DNA of 64,000 nucleotides from positions 1 through 64,000 of the forward strand of contig CALUXB010000005.1 of assembly GCA_944324645.1 (NCBI GenBank). Direction: 5' to 3'. A program made the position numbers and the translations under genes. The notes under the pieces are model-generated. The model searched no databases. It saw only the letters and a list, made by a program, of their open reading frames with translations, and was not told where the DNA came from. The stretch is from an uncultured Elusimicrobiales bacterium. GTDB taxonomy: Bacteria; Elusimicrobiota; Elusimicrobia; Elusimicrobiales; Elusimicrobiaceae. Position 1 is the first letter of the stretch, and each line of letters starts with the position of its first letter. Below, piece by piece: positions 7,698 to 16,046 of this stretch.

Positions 7698-10070
7698 TTA
7701 AATAGCTATTGCCAGTTTTCGCGCCAAGGCTTTTAAAATGCTTTTATCGCGCTGAGCGGCGGACAATTTCTCAAGCCCCTCAAACACCAAAAGCTGTGCT
7801 TGGGAAGTGTCCGGCGCAAAGCCAAAAATATCCATATAGTTCAAAAACTCCACCGCTTTCACGGCGGCATTTAAATCCATCGGGTTTTTGCTAAAAACAC
7901 GCACATATTCCATCAAGCGTGCCTGGGCGGCGGCGCTTACCTGTTTTTGGTCTATATTCAGCCCCAGCGTGCGCACATCGTCCATCAGCTCTTCTAGGGC
8001 GTTGATGTCCACCGGGTCGCGCTCCAGCTCCGCTTTTAAGTCGGAAGTTAATACAAACTCTGCCACCGTCATAAAAGCCGCCGGCAGCGGCGCGCCGATA
8101 TATTTTAGGCCGCGCACCGCCGGGTATTGCATTTCAAAAATGCGGGTAAATTCTTTGTCCGTTTGATGCGAAATACCGCTTAATACGTGGTCAATCACAC
8201 GCCGTTGGGCGTCTTTAAAAAGTGAAGTGAACGGATAAACGTCCGGGAAGCGTTTGTTAATTTCTTCGTGCACGGCATCATATCCTTTGCTTTCCACCTG
8301 CTCTTTAAGGCTCTTAAACACATCCGTACGGTCTATTTGCCCGGCTTCTGCCGCGCCGCAGCTTAAACGGGTATCTTGGCTTTGGCATACGGCAAAAACA
8401 ATCTTTTTTTCTTCCAGCGTAATGCGGTTTTTCAGCTTCATCGCACCTACGCACAAATGTCCGCCGCCCTGGTGCAGGCGTTCGCAGCTATAGTCGGACA
8501 CTTCGCACATATACGCCCCTTGCGGCTCCGGCTTATCCCCGGGTAAATCTTGCAACACCTGCTGCAGGGCCACTTTGGTAGCCGGCATAGCGGAAGGCTT
8601 GACAAATCGCTCATACACCACTGCCCCGTTTTTAAGGTCTTTGATATTGCTGGGGGCCGCTTCCAGCATACGAACAAATGCCGTCTCTATATCCTGCCCG
8701 CCGGTTTTGCGTTTAAGCTCCAGCGCGCGGGCGGCATACTGCAAAATCTGCACCGTTTCCAAGCCGCTTATTTCATCAAAGAACCACCCGCAGCTGGTGT
8801 ACATCAGCATCGCGTTGCGCTGCATTTCCAACAACATCAGCGCGCCGCTGCGGTCGCGCCAGGCTTTCTCCGTGGCGTGCTTCATAAAAAAAACGTGTTG
8901 CGCGTCTAAACTGCGGTCCAAAACTATAGAAATATAATCATTACGCGCGGCCCAGGGGTCTTTGAAATATTCGCGGCCTTTGGTGTCAAAATCTTTGGCC
9001 ATTTCATCGCGGATAAAATCCAGCGCCTTGCGCAGCGGGGCGCGCCATTTTTGGTTCCAGCCCGGGTGGCCGCCGGAGTTGCAGCCGCAGTCGGCCCGCC
9101 AGCGCTCCACCCCATGGGCGCAGCTCCAAGAAGAATTTTCATAAATCTGCGCTTCATACTGCGGGGGATATTTCTCCAGAAATTCGCCATACACCGTCAG
9201 CTGTACATCAGGCAGCGCCTGCACATATTTTAAGCAGTACGCCAGCGCCATATCGGCAAATTTTTGGTGGTGGCCGTAGGTTTCGCCGTCGGTGGCAATA
9301 TGCATCAGCTGCGGTTCATCGGATTTGTTGTAGGTGCTTAAGAGGCGGCGGGCAAAATTTTCGCCGCTTTTAAGCGTATCGGAAAAAGCAATTCCCTGCG
9401 AAACAGGCCCGTCATAAAAAAACAAAGCAATTTGTTTGCCCGAGGGCAAATTGCACAGATAGGCGCGCTTGGGGTCCACGCGCGCGCCGGAGGTATCGGT
9501 CCACGTTTTGTCCCCTATTTTGCGCACGCGCGCACACTGGCCCGGAGCTAAAATCACATATTTCATACCGTGCGCCGCCAACACTTCCAGCGTATCGGTG
9601 TCGCAGGCGGTTTCCGCCAGCCATATGGCTTCCGGGTCGCGTTTAAAACGCGCCTTAAAATCCGCCAGCCCCCATTTAACCTGCGTTTCTTTATCACGCG
9701 CATTCGCCAGCGGCAAAATCATATGATTATACACCTGCGCAATGGCGGAGCCGTGCCCGCCAAAGAGCTCCTGGCTTTGTTTGTCCGACTCCAGCACCGC
9801 TTGATATACCTCCGGGGCGTGCTGCTGCATCCACGAAAGCAAAGTGGGGCCGAAGTTAAAGCTGATGTGGGCGTAATTGTCCGACAAATCAGTCAACTCC
9901 CCCTTCTCATTAAGTACGCGCGCCAGCGCATTGGGGCTGTAACATTCGGCGGTAATGCGCTCATTCCAGTCGTGGTAAGGGGACGCGCTGTCCTGGGCTT
10001 CTATTTCTTCCAGCCAGGCGTTTTCGCGCGGGGGTTGGTAAAAATGTCCGTGAATGCAAAGATATTTCAT
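7698..10070 (-). CDS. Glycoside hydrolase family 57 protein with DUF3536
   Basis: A 790-residue GH57 protein. The N-terminus (MKYLCIHGHFYQPPREN) is typical of this group. The nucleophile is expected in WLAETACD and the acid in IATDGETYGHH. The C-terminal half matches the DUF3536 type. GH57 enzymes are retaining alpha-amylases, branching enzymes or glucanotransferases, so a role in glycogen metabolism alongside the phosphorylase at 26.6 kb is likely but the exact reaction is not known. An upstream in-frame ATG at 10256 exists, but family N-termini and a -10 (TATAAC) six bases before 10070 favour the chosen start. Confidence 0.87.
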   Translation of the reverse strand: MKYLCIHGHFYQPPRENAWLEEIEAQDSASPYHDWNERITAECYSPNALARVLNEKGELTDLSDNYAHISFNFGPTLLSWMQQHAPEVYQAVLESDKQSQELFGGHGSAIAQVYNHMILPLANARDKETQVKWGLADFKARFKRDPEAIWLAETACDTDTLEVLAAHGMKYVILAPGQCARVRKIGDKTWTDTSGARVDPKRAYLCNLPSGKQIALFFYDGPVSQGIAFSDTLKSGENFARRLLSTYNKSDEPQLMHIATDGETYGHHQKFADMALAYCLKYVQALPDVQLTVYGEFLEKYPPQYEAQIYENSSWSCAHGVERWRADCGCNSGGHPGWNQKWRAPLRKALDFIRDEMAKDFDTKGREYFKDPWAARNDYISIVLDRSLDAQHVFFMKHATEKAWRDRSGALMLLEMQRNAMLMYTSCGWFFDEISGLETVQILQYAARALELKRKTGGQDIETAFVRMLEAAPSNIKDLKNGAVVYERFVKPSAMPATKVALQQVLQDLPGDKPEPQGAYMCEVSDYSCERLHQGGGHLCVGAMKLKNRITLEEKKIVFAVCQSQDTRLSCGAAEAGQIDRTDVFKSLKEQVESKGYDAVHEEINKRFPDVYPFTSLFKDAQRRVIDHVLSGISHQTDKEFTRIFEMQYPAVRGLKYIGAPLPAAFMTVAEFVLTSDLKAELERDPVDINALEELMDDVRTLGLNIDQKQVSAAAQARLMEYVRVFSKNPMDLNAAVKAVEFLNYMDIFGFAPDTSQAQLLVFEGLEKLSAAQRDKSILKALARKLAIAI

Positions 10071-10076
10071 ATATAT

Positions 10077-10085
10077 GTTATAGCA
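10077..10085 (-). promoter_or_regulatory. Extended -10 of the GH57 gene, leaderless spacing
   Basis: On the minus strand TG-C-TATAAC is followed by six bases and then ATG, with no SD. This is the same spacing as at the pilin, msrC, chromate transporter and YgjP-like genes. Confidence 0.55.
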
Positions 10086-10128
10086 ATTAATCGGTTTTTT
10101 TGCACGGGTTGCCCGCCGAAAAAAATAC

Positions 10129-10157
10129 TTGATTAAACGCCGCGCAAACTTTATACT
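10129..10157 (+). promoter_or_regulatory. Promoter of phoH
   Basis: TTGATT (10129-10134), a 17-base spacer and TATACT (10152-10157). The start codon lies 43 bases further on behind the SD GAGGTG, so this is a conventional leadered promoter, divergent from that of the GH57 gene. Confidence 0.65.
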
Positions 10158-10200
10158 ATAAATAACCCGCCTGCGTTGCGACGGCTGCTGAGGTGAACAT

Positions 10201-11526
10201 ATGAAAAAAACCTTTATCCTAGACACCAATGTACTGCTGCACGATGTAAATTCCATTTATGCGTTTGAAGACAATGATGTTGTGATCCCGATGGTTGTCA
10301 TTGAAGAGCTAGACGCGTTTAAAAGCGAAGGCGACACCCGCGGCAAAAACGCGCGTATGGTATCGCGCGAATTAGACGCCCTGCGCGAACACGGCCGCCT
10401 CAACGAAGGCATCAAGCTGCCCAAAGGCGGACATTTAAAAATAGAGCTGGACAAACCCAATATCTTGCCGCAGGTATTTTCTTTTAATAAATCTGACAAT
10501 TCTATTTTAAACATCGCCTACACTATGGCAAAAAAAGAGGGCTCCTATAAGAAAAACCAGAGCCCGGTCTTTGTGGTGACCAAAGACATCAATATGCGCC
10601 TAAAGGCAGAGGCGTTGGGGCTTTCGGCGCAGGATTACACGTCAGACAAAGTAAATTACGATGAGCTTTACACCGGGGTAACGGAAGTGGAGGTGGACCC
10701 GGAGCAAATTGATATTTTTTACAGCAACAAGCAGCTCCCCCTGGCAAAAGATTTATATTTCCCCAACCAGTTTTTAATTTTAAAAGCCAATGACGGCAGC
10801 AAAAAATCCGCCATAGGCCGCGTAAGCAACAACGGCGAATGCGTGTTAAAACCGCTTTCCGCGCAAGACCCAGTGGCTTGGGGCATTAAGCCGCTCAACA
10901 AAGAACAGCGCTTTGCGATGGAGCTGTTGTTAGACGACAGCTTAGACATTGTCACGCTGGTCGGCACCGCGGGCACCGGCAAAACTTTGCTGACGCTGGC
11001 CACCGGTCTGCAGCGCACGATGGATGAAAACGCCTACCGCCGCATGGTGGTGTGCCGCTCCATTGTGCCCGTAGGCAAAGACTTGGGCTTCCTGCCCGGC
11101 ACCAAAGAGGAAAAGCTGGAAGCGTGGATGGGCGCCATTTACGACAACTTGGCCTTCCTGGCGGACCGAAAAAACCCTGATGAGGGCGAAGAAAAAGCCC
11201 ATTATCTCTTAGACAGCGGCAAAATAGAAATTGCTTCTGTGACGCATATGCGCGGGCGCTCTTTGCCGGGGCAATATATGATTGTGGACGATGCGCAAAA
11301 CCTCACTCCGCACGAGATTAAAACCATTCTCACACGCGCCGGGGAAGGCACCAAAATCGTCGTTACCGGGGACCCGTACCAAATTGACACCCCCTACTTA
11401 GACATTGAGTCCAACGGCCTGACCTACTTGGTGGACCGCCTCAAAGGCCAGCCCTCTTACGGGCATATCACATTCACCAAGACGGAGCGCAGCCGCCTGG
11501 CGGATTTGGCGTCCAAATTACTGTGA
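10201..11526 (+). CDS. phoH: PhoH family protein with N-terminal PIN domain
   Basis: A 441-residue protein of the PhoH2/YlaK type: an N-terminal PIN ribonuclease domain (about 1-140, starting FILDTNVLLHD with further acidic residues in VIEELDAFK) fused to a PhoH ATPase domain (about 225-441) with Walker A GTAGTGKT and Walker B IVDDAQN. Members couple ATP-dependent RNA unwinding to PIN cleavage in some bacteria; the cellular RNA target is unknown. The SD GAGGTG supports the start. It is monocistronic and ends at a terminator shared with the convergent pilin gene. Confidence 0.93.
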   Translation: MKKTFILDTNVLLHDVNSIYAFEDNDVVIPMVVIEELDAFKSEGDTRGKNARMVSRELDALREHGRLNEGIKLPKGGHLKIELDKPNILPQVFSFNKSDNSILNIAYTMAKKEGSYKKNQSPVFVVTKDINMRLKAEALGLSAQDYTSDKVNYDELYTGVTEVEVDPEQIDIFYSNKQLPLAKDLYFPNQFLILKANDGSKKSAIGRVSNNGECVLKPLSAQDPVAWGIKPLNKEQRFAMELLLDDSLDIVTLVGTAGTGKTLLTLATGLQRTMDENAYRRMVVCRSIVPVGKDLGFLPGTKEEKLEAWMGAIYDNLAFLADRKNPDEGEEKAHYLLDSGKIEIASVTHMRGRSLPGQYMIVDDAQNLTPHEIKTILTRAGEGTKIVVTGDPYQIDTPYLDIESNGLTYLVDRLKGQPSYGHITFTKTERSRLADLASKLL

Positions 11527-11539
11527 ACGGTTGGAATAT

Positions 11540-11571
11540 AAAACACCCCGCTCTTCTGAGCGGGGTGTTTT
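11540..11571. terminator. Bidirectional terminator, phoH and pilin
   Basis: AAAACACCCCGCTC (11540-11553) pairs with GAGCGGGGTGTTTT (11558-11571) around a 4-base loop. It serves phoH on the plus strand and the pilin ending at 11570 on the minus strand. Confidence 0.9.
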
Positions 11572-12172
11572 AATACTGCCATTCCATATAGGTTGATCCT
11601 CTGTCGGTCGGATTTGTCTTGCCGGTTTCACTAATACATACTTTTTGTCCAATCCTGTTAGTAGTTGAAGTGGCGCAAGAGCGTCCGTTTGGGGTAATAC
11701 CAAAAGTAGCCACGTCAGTAATATTACACTGAATGGAACCAGCGACATATTCCCTCAACCAACAATATCCCCAATCATATGTTGCTTGACTATAATTTCC
11801 TGAAGAATTACTTCCATTGGTTAGGCGATTGGGCTCAGGGATAGAAACATCCAGTTCGTCAAAATCACCCGCCCAAGTACCGTTGGTCATATAATATACT
11901 TGCTGGGCTTGAAAAAGCGCCGTGCCAATAACTACCGCCTGCTGATAACGCGCCCGGGCCACCGCCATTTCATACTGCGGCAAAGCAATCGCAGCCAATA
12001 TGCCAATAATCAACACCACCACTAACAGCTCAATGAGTGTAAAACCACGCACGCGATGTGCGCAGATATTGTTAGGAAAAGAAAGAAAAGAGAAAATAGA
12101 CGCAAAAGAGGCAAAACTGCGTTTTGCGGGGTTTTTCTCTTCGGAAATCATTTTTTGATACATTTTGCACAT
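11570..12172 (-). CDS. Prepilin-like protein with extra-long leader
   Basis: A 200-residue prepilin-like protein. ATG at 12172 (MCKMYQK) sits in the conserved dyad six bases after the -10. Between the usual KNPAKR and G^[18 protein letters not shown] there is an insertion of about 20 residues rich in Phe and Ser (SFASFASIFSFLSF), which makes the leader about 40 residues. That is long for prepilin peptidase processing and creates a second hydrophobic stretch. The C-terminal domain is Ser/Thr/Asn-rich with several cysteines. It converges on phoH. Whether it is processed is uncertain. Confidence 0.82.
   Translation of the reverse strand: MCKMYQKMISEEKNPAKRSFASFASIFSFLSFPNNICAHRVRGFTLIELLVVVLIIGILAAIALPQYEMAVARARYQQAVVIGTALFQAQQVYYMTNGTWAGDFDELDVSIPEPNRLTNGSNSSGNYSQATYDWGYCWLREYVAGSIQCNITDVATFGITPNGRSCATSTTNRIGQKVCISETGKTNPTDRGSTYMEWQY
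12048..12141. repeat. 94-base exact repeat, copy 1
   Basis: This stretch inside the pilin leader region is identical, base for base, to 15363-15456 in the truncated pilin gene. It encodes the Phe/Ser-rich leader insertion. The flanks on both sides differ, so the identity has been kept or restored locally. Confidence 0.93.
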
Positions 12173-12206
12173 ACGCAAAATGTATCAAAAAAAAAAAACG
12201 AGTCAA
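12151..12206 (-). promoter_or_regulatory. Pilin promoter with T12 spacer and start-codon dyad
   Basis: Minus strand: -35 TTGACT (12206-12201), 16-base spacer with T12, -10 TACATT (12184-12179), six bases, ATG at 12172. Arms GATACATTTTGC and GCAAAATGTATC, extended by T6/A6 to a perfect 18 bp (12151-12168 with 12175-12192), flank a 6-base centre. The C-G pair in the arms replaces the A-T pair of other copies. Confidence 0.78.
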
Positions 12207-12350
12207 GCCCTTCTACCACCGGCTGCCCAAAAACATTTTCAATAAATACGCTCCGCACCTACCAAACCGTTTTGCGCCACAATAAAAATCCGAAAAGAAC
12301 CGGCCCATACCACACACGAAAAAGCCACCGTCTGCTCCGTCCGTTTTAAT

Positions 12351-12379
12351 AAAATACCCCGCTTTTAGCGGGGCATTTT
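12351..12379 (-). terminator. Terminator of the NfnAB-like operon
   Basis: Stem CCCCGCT/AGCGGGG with a TTT loop, flanked by imperfect A/T pairs. The minus strand ends in a T-rich run. Confidence 0.75.
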
Positions 12380-12416
12380 AAATACGGGCTAAACAGCGCC
12401 GGCCTTTGCCAAGCCG

Positions 12417-13271
12417 TCAATGCAAACCAATTTTGCATTTATGGTCTTTTTCGTACTCTTGCACGGCCTGTTTTTCTTCGCTTTTGTACTCGCTGGTGCG
12501 GCGGATCAGCTCATCAAAGTCTATGGTGCGCGCCGGAAACATTGGCCCGTCCACACACGCAAAGCGCACCTTGCCCTCTACGCTTACGCGGCAGCAGCCG
12601 CACATACCGGTGCCGTCTAGCATAATGGGGTTTAAGCTGGCGTAAGGCTCCACCCCCAGCTCCACCATTAGTTTTGAAGTAAATTTCATCATCGGTATCG
12701 GCCCAATGACAAAGCCGGCGTTTATTTTCTCCCCCGCCGTCACAATGCCTTTAAGCACATCGGTCACCATTCCTTTTTGTCCGTAGGAGCCGTCATCGGT
12801 GCACGGGAGCGTAATGTCGGACACGCCTTTCATTTCTTCTTCCAAAATCACCAGCTCTTTTGTGCGTGCGCCCAAAATGGAGATGACTTTGTTGCCGGCA
12901 GCTTTGAGCGCTTTGGCAATAGGATATACTTCCGCAATACCTACCCCGCCGCCTACAACCGCCACGGTGCCGTAATTTTGAATGTCCACCGGCGTGCCTA
13001 AGGGGCCCAGCACATTTAAGAACAAATCGCCTTGTTTAAACGAATTAAACATAAACGTAGATTTGCCGATGGACTGGATAATGACGGTGATGGTGCCTTT
13101 TTTAGCGTCCCAATCCACCAAAGTCACCGGCACGCGCTCGCCGTTTTCGGCCCCGCGCAAAATGACAAACTGCCCCGCTTTGGCGGACTGCGCCACCAGC
13201 GGTTTATAAAGCACAAACTTTACGACTACGTCGTTTAACTGCTCTTTCAGTAAAATTTCATTTTCGCGCAT
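12417..13271 (-). CDS. NfnA-like FAD/NAD-binding [2Fe-2S] oxidoreductase subunit
   Basis: A 284-residue protein of the ferredoxin-NADP+ reductase/dihydroorotate dehydrogenase electron-transfer family. An N-terminal FAD-binding barrel (to about 95) is followed by an NAD(P)-binding part (AVVGGGVGIAEVYPIAKAL). A C-terminal cluster of cysteines in MCGCCRVSVEGKVRFACVDG should bind a [2Fe-2S] centre. Paired with the GltD-like gene one base upstream, it matches NfnAB, the NADH-dependent ferredoxin:NADP+ oxidoreductase that bifurcates electrons. PyrK is a less likely alternative because no pyrD is nearby. Confidence 0.85.
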   Translation of the reverse strand: MRENEILLKEQLNDVVVKFVLYKPLVAQSAKAGQFVILRGAENGERVPVTLVDWDAKKGTITVIIQSIGKSTFMFNSFKQGDLFLNVLGPLGTPVDIQNYGTVAVVGGGVGIAEVYPIAKALKAAGNKVISILGARTKELVILEEEMKGVSDITLPCTDDGSYGQKGMVTDVLKGIVTAGEKINAGFVIGPIPMMKFTSKLMVELGVEPYASLNPIMLDGTGMCGCCRVSVEGKVRFACVDGPMFPARTIDFDELIRRTSEYKSEEKQAVQEYEKDHKCKIGLH

Positions 13272-13272
13272 A

Positions 13273-14661
13273 TTATTTCCCCTTCAGGTATTCGTTAATC
13301 CGTCCGGCGGCGGCAATGCCGTCGTTCATCGCCAGCAGCACCGTAGCGCCGCCGCGGATAATATCGCCCCCGGCATATACGCCCGGCAGGGAAGTTTCGC
13401 CCTTATCGTTTAAAGCGATGACGCCGCGCTCGGTCGTTTGCAGACCGGCGGTGGTTTTGGTAATTGTCGGGTTAGGGCGCTGGCCAATAGCGGTGATGAC
13501 AGTGTCTGCCGGCTGCACAAAGTCAGAGCCCGGGATTTCCACCGGCCGGCGGCGGCCTTTTTCATCCGGTGCGCCCAGCTCGTTGCGCGTAAAATGAATG
13601 CCGGTAACGTGGCCTTTTTCGTCCTGCAAAATTTCTTTAGGCGTGACTAAATATTCAAACTCTATGCCCTCTTCCTGGGCGTGTTCCACCTCGGCGGCGC
13701 GGGCGGGCATTTCTTCGCGGCTGCGGCGGTAGGCTATTGTCACGCTTTCCGGCCCCAGGCGCATAGCGCAGCGGGCCGCGTCCATAGCGCTGTTGCCGCC
13801 GCCCAACACTATCACGTGCTTGCCGGCTTGGATAGGCGTATCCGTCTGCGGGAACTTATAGGCTTGCATTAAATTAATGCGGGTCAAAAATTCATTGGCG
13901 CTATAGACGCCTACGCCGTTTTCCCCGGGGATGCCAAGCATCGTGGGCAGCCCGGCCCCGGAGCCGATATATACGGCGTCGTATTCTTTAAGCAGTTCAT
14001 CCACTTTCAGCGTAGCGCCTACCAAAACGTCTGTTTTAAATTTTACGCCCATCGCCTGTACGGTTTCCACTTCTTTGTTAATCACTTCGCGCGGCAGACG
14101 GAAAGAAGGGATTCCGTAGCGAAGCACGCCGCCATAGGCGTGCAGCGCTTCCAACACGGTTACATCGTGCCCGGCGCGGCGCAGTTCAGCGGCACAGGCC
14201 AAAGAGGACGGCCCCGAGCCAATGCACACCACTTTTTTGCCGGTGTCGGCAGCCGGCACGGGGGGTTTGAGCGCACCCTGAGCGCGGGCGGTATCGGCGG
14301 CGTAACGCTCCAGCCCGCCGATGTTGACGGCGCCAAATTTTGCTTTAAGTACACAATGCCCCTCACAATGTTTTTCCTGCGGGCACACGCGGCCGCAAAT
14401 GGCGGGCAGCAGGCTGGTTTTCATAATTTCGGAAGCGGCGGCGCCTACGTCGCCGGCTTTAATCAAGGCAATAAAATCGGGAATATGCACCCCTACCGGA
14501 CAGGCGTTTTGGCACGGATGCGTGGGACAGTGCAAACAGCGGTCGGCTTCAGCTAAAGCTTCTTCGTGTGTAAAGGTGTGGGCCACTTCTTCAAAATTGC
14601 GGCGGCGCACGGCGGGGTCTTGCTGGCGGCCGTTGTTGCGCGGCGTGGACGGATTGGGCAT
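13273..14661 (-). CDS. NfnB-like / glutamate synthase small-subunit-like flavoprotein
   Basis: A 462-residue GltD-like flavoprotein. Two N-terminal [4Fe-4S] clusters are indicated by CLHCPTHPCQNACPVG and CGRVCPQEKHCEGHC. An FAD Rossmann motif follows at about residue 150 (GSGPSSLACAAEL), with an NADPH-binding motif VLGGGNSAMDAARCAMRLG at about 290. With the NfnA-like partner it should exchange electrons among NADH, NADPH and ferredoxin in the cytoplasm, feeding or draining ferredoxin reduced by the 2-oxoacid oxidoreductase at 32-35 kb. The SD AGGAGG lies upstream. Only one base separates it from the next gene. A free-standing glutamate synthase role is less likely without a large subunit. Confidence 0.88.
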   Translation of the reverse strand: MPNPSTPRNNGRQQDPAVRRRNFEEVAHTFTHEEALAEADRCLHCPTHPCQNACPVGVHIPDFIALIKAGDVGAAASEIMKTSLLPAICGRVCPQEKHCEGHCVLKAKFGAVNIGGLERYAADTARAQGALKPPVPAADTGKKVVCIGSGPSSLACAAELRRAGHDVTVLEALHAYGGVLRYGIPSFRLPREVINKEVETVQAMGVKFKTDVLVGATLKVDELLKEYDAVYIGSGAGLPTMLGIPGENGVGVYSANEFLTRINLMQAYKFPQTDTPIQAGKHVIVLGGGNSAMDAARCAMRLGPESVTIAYRRSREEMPARAAEVEHAQEEGIEFEYLVTPKEILQDEKGHVTGIHFTRNELGAPDEKGRRRPVEIPGSDFVQPADTVITAIGQRPNPTITKTTAGLQTTERGVIALNDKGETSLPGVYAGGDIIRGGATVLLAMNDGIAAAGRINEYLKGK

Positions 14662-14792
14662 ACAATACCTCCTAATCTAAAAAACTACTGTCCCCTAAAG
14701 CGGCAGTGTGTTATATTTATTATAGTATATTGAAAAATGTGGTTTTTGTTATAAAATATATTTAAACATACAGATATAGTTCAGGAGGGGTT

Positions 14793-15185
14793 ATGAGCGA
14801 CAGATGCAATTGCCACGCCGAAGGCTTGGCTACTTTTATCTTAGGTGCGCTGGTAGGCGTAGCAGTGGGGGTGCTGGTGGCACCTGCTAAAGGGGAAACC
14901 ACCCGCCGCAAACTTAAACGCTGGGCCGAGGACGCGTACGAAGAAGGCAAAGAAGAACTGGAAGAACACGCCCGCGACCTAAAAGAACGCGTATTGGGCC
15001 ACGCAGAGGAAATCAAAGAAAGATTTTCCGCTCACGCACAGCACGCCAAAGAACGCGCCGGGGAGCTGAAAGACAAGTTCTCAGACAAAGCCGCCGAACT
15101 AAAACAGCAGGCCTGGGACAAGACCGAAGACCTGCGCGACAAAGCGGCGGACGGGCTGGAAAAAGCGGCCAAAAAAATCCGCTAA
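14793..15185 (+). CDS. YtxH-like membrane protein with amphipathic coiled tail
   Basis: A 130-residue protein. One glycine-rich membrane helix (about 11-30, FILGALVGVAVGVLVAPAKG) ends in the APxxG turn typical of YtxH proteins. About 90 residues of charged, helical, Lys/Glu/Ala-rich sequence follow with weak 11-residue periodicity, resembling LEA or apolipoprotein-like tails. The family is often stress-related in Firmicutes; its function here is unknown. The SD is AGGAGGGG. A TTGTTATAAAAT promoter-like sequence lies upstream, between this gene and the divergent nfnB-like gene. Confidence 0.8.
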   Translation: MSDRCNCHAEGLATFILGALVGVAVGVLVAPAKGETTRRKLKRWAEDAYEEGKEELEEHARDLKERVLGHAEEIKERFSAHAQHAKERAGELKDKFSDKAAELKQQAWDKTEDLRDKAADGLEKAAKKIR

Positions 15186-15204
15186 GTTTTATTTGACCAA
15201 ACCC

Positions 15205-15231
15205 AAACCCCCGGCTAAACCGGGGGTTTTT
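15205..15231. terminator. Terminator between ytxH-like gene and truncated pilin
   Basis: AAACCCCCGG (15205-15214) pairs with CCGGGGGTTT (15220-15229) around a 5-base loop and is followed by T's. The truncated pilin stops at its edge. Confidence 0.9.
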
Positions 15232-15466
15232 ATATCAAAAACCTGTCTGTAAAAGGTTGGGGTTGGGCACGCCGCACCGCTTTTTGGTATTTTGGCACCG
15301 CCACCGCAGCCAATATGCCGATAATTAACACCACGACCAACAGTTCAATGAGTGTAAACCCGCGCACGCGATGTGCGCAGATATTGTTAGGAAAAGAAAG
15401 AAAAGAGAAAATAGACGCAAAAGAGGCAAAACTGCGTTTTGCGGGGTTTTTCTCTTTGGGAATCAT
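15230..15466 (-). pseudogene. Truncated prepilin gene with leader frameshift
   Basis: Only 78 codons: an internal ATG at 15466, the long Phe/Ser-rich leader shared with the pilin at 11570-12172, G^[18 protein letters not shown] and then about 20 residues before a stop at the neighbouring terminator. The whole C-terminal pilin domain is missing. The dyad start codon (ATG at 15486) reads MRKMYQK and then stops, because an A6 run has become A5. So it carries two lesions. It could still make a short membrane peptide, but it is best treated as a decaying copy. Confidence 0.85.
15363..15456. repeat. 94-base exact repeat, copy 2
   Basis: Identical to 12048-12141. It covers the leader insertion of this truncated pilin. 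See copy 1. Confidence 0.93.
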
Positions 15467-15520
15467 TTTTGATACATTTTGCGCATACGCAAAATGTATC
15501 AAAAAAAAAAAACAGCGCAA
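15466..15520 (-). promoter_or_regulatory. Pilin promoter with T12 spacer and dyad, at the truncated pilin
   Basis: Minus strand: weak -35 TTGCGC (15520-15515), 16-base spacer with T12, -10 TACATT (15498-15493), six bases, ATG at 15486. Arms GATACATTTTGC (15471-15482) and GCAAAATGTATC (15489-15500) are perfect, C-G type. The promoter module is preserved although the gene is broken; only the -35 has drifted. Confidence 0.7.
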
Positions 15521-15548
15521 GGCCTCCTGCAAAAACAGCCTAAACAAC

Positions 15549-15574
15549 AAAAAACCCCTGTTGAAAAACAGGGG
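15549..15574 (-). terminator. Terminator of the gatCA-Nudix operon
   Basis: CCCCTGTT (15555-15562) pairs with AACAGGGG (15567-15574). Read on the minus strand it is followed by T6. Confidence 0.85.
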
Positions 15575-15596
15575 CGGGCAAGAATATCGGCAATAA

Positions 15597-16046
15597 TCAG
15601 ACGGCTTCTTCCGTGTCCGGGTTTTCCGTCTGCTCCATATGCAAAGAGGACATCAGCATATCCACCAGGCGTATATCGCTGGGATATTGCACCAGCTCGC
15701 GCGCTTTGGCCAAAGACACCCAGCGTATGGAAATAATTTCCGACGCGTCGTGCTTGCCAATGCGGCCCAGCTTTTTCATCAAATACCACTGCACCATTTT
15801 TTTGACGTAATTGCCTTGAAACGTAAAAGCATATTTGACGCGTATCATCGGGCGCACGATGACAGCCTTATAGCCGGTTTCTTCCAACACTTCGCGCAGC
15901 GCGGCCTGACGGGGCGTTTCCCCGGCTTCAATATGCCCTTTGGGAAACGTCCAGATTTTTTTGCCTTTCATATTCTTGACCTGCACAAGGAGCACCTTGC
16001 GCCCGTCCAAGATTACGCCGCCGCACGAAAATTCAGACACAATCAT
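15597..16046 (-). CDS. Nudix hydrolase
   Basis: A 149-residue protein with a complete Nudix box, G-x5-E-x7-REVLEETGY (starting GHIEAGETPRQAALRE, about 38-60), that binds the catalytic Mg2+. The family hydrolyses nucleoside diphosphates linked to another group. The (V)KNMKGKKIWTFPKGHI context resembles MutT/Ap4A-type enzymes, but the substrate cannot be fixed from sequence. Its ATG overlaps the gatA stop by four bases (ATGA), so it is the last gene of a gatC-gatA-Nudix operon. Confidence 0.9.
   Translation of the reverse strand: MIVSEFSCGGVILDGRKVLLVQVKNMKGKKIWTFPKGHIEAGETPRQAALREVLEETGYKAVIVRPMIRVKYAFTFQGNYVKKMVQWYLMKKLGRIGKHDASEIISIRWVSLAKARELVQYPSDIRLVDMLMSSLHMEQTENPDTEEAV

Noticed and set aside
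12417..14661. Pair read as pyrK plus glutamate synthase
   Set aside because: The adjacent pair with a GltD-like [4Fe-4S] flavoprotein and an FNR-like [2Fe-2S] subunit fits NfnAB better; no pyrD or glutamate synthase large subunit is near.
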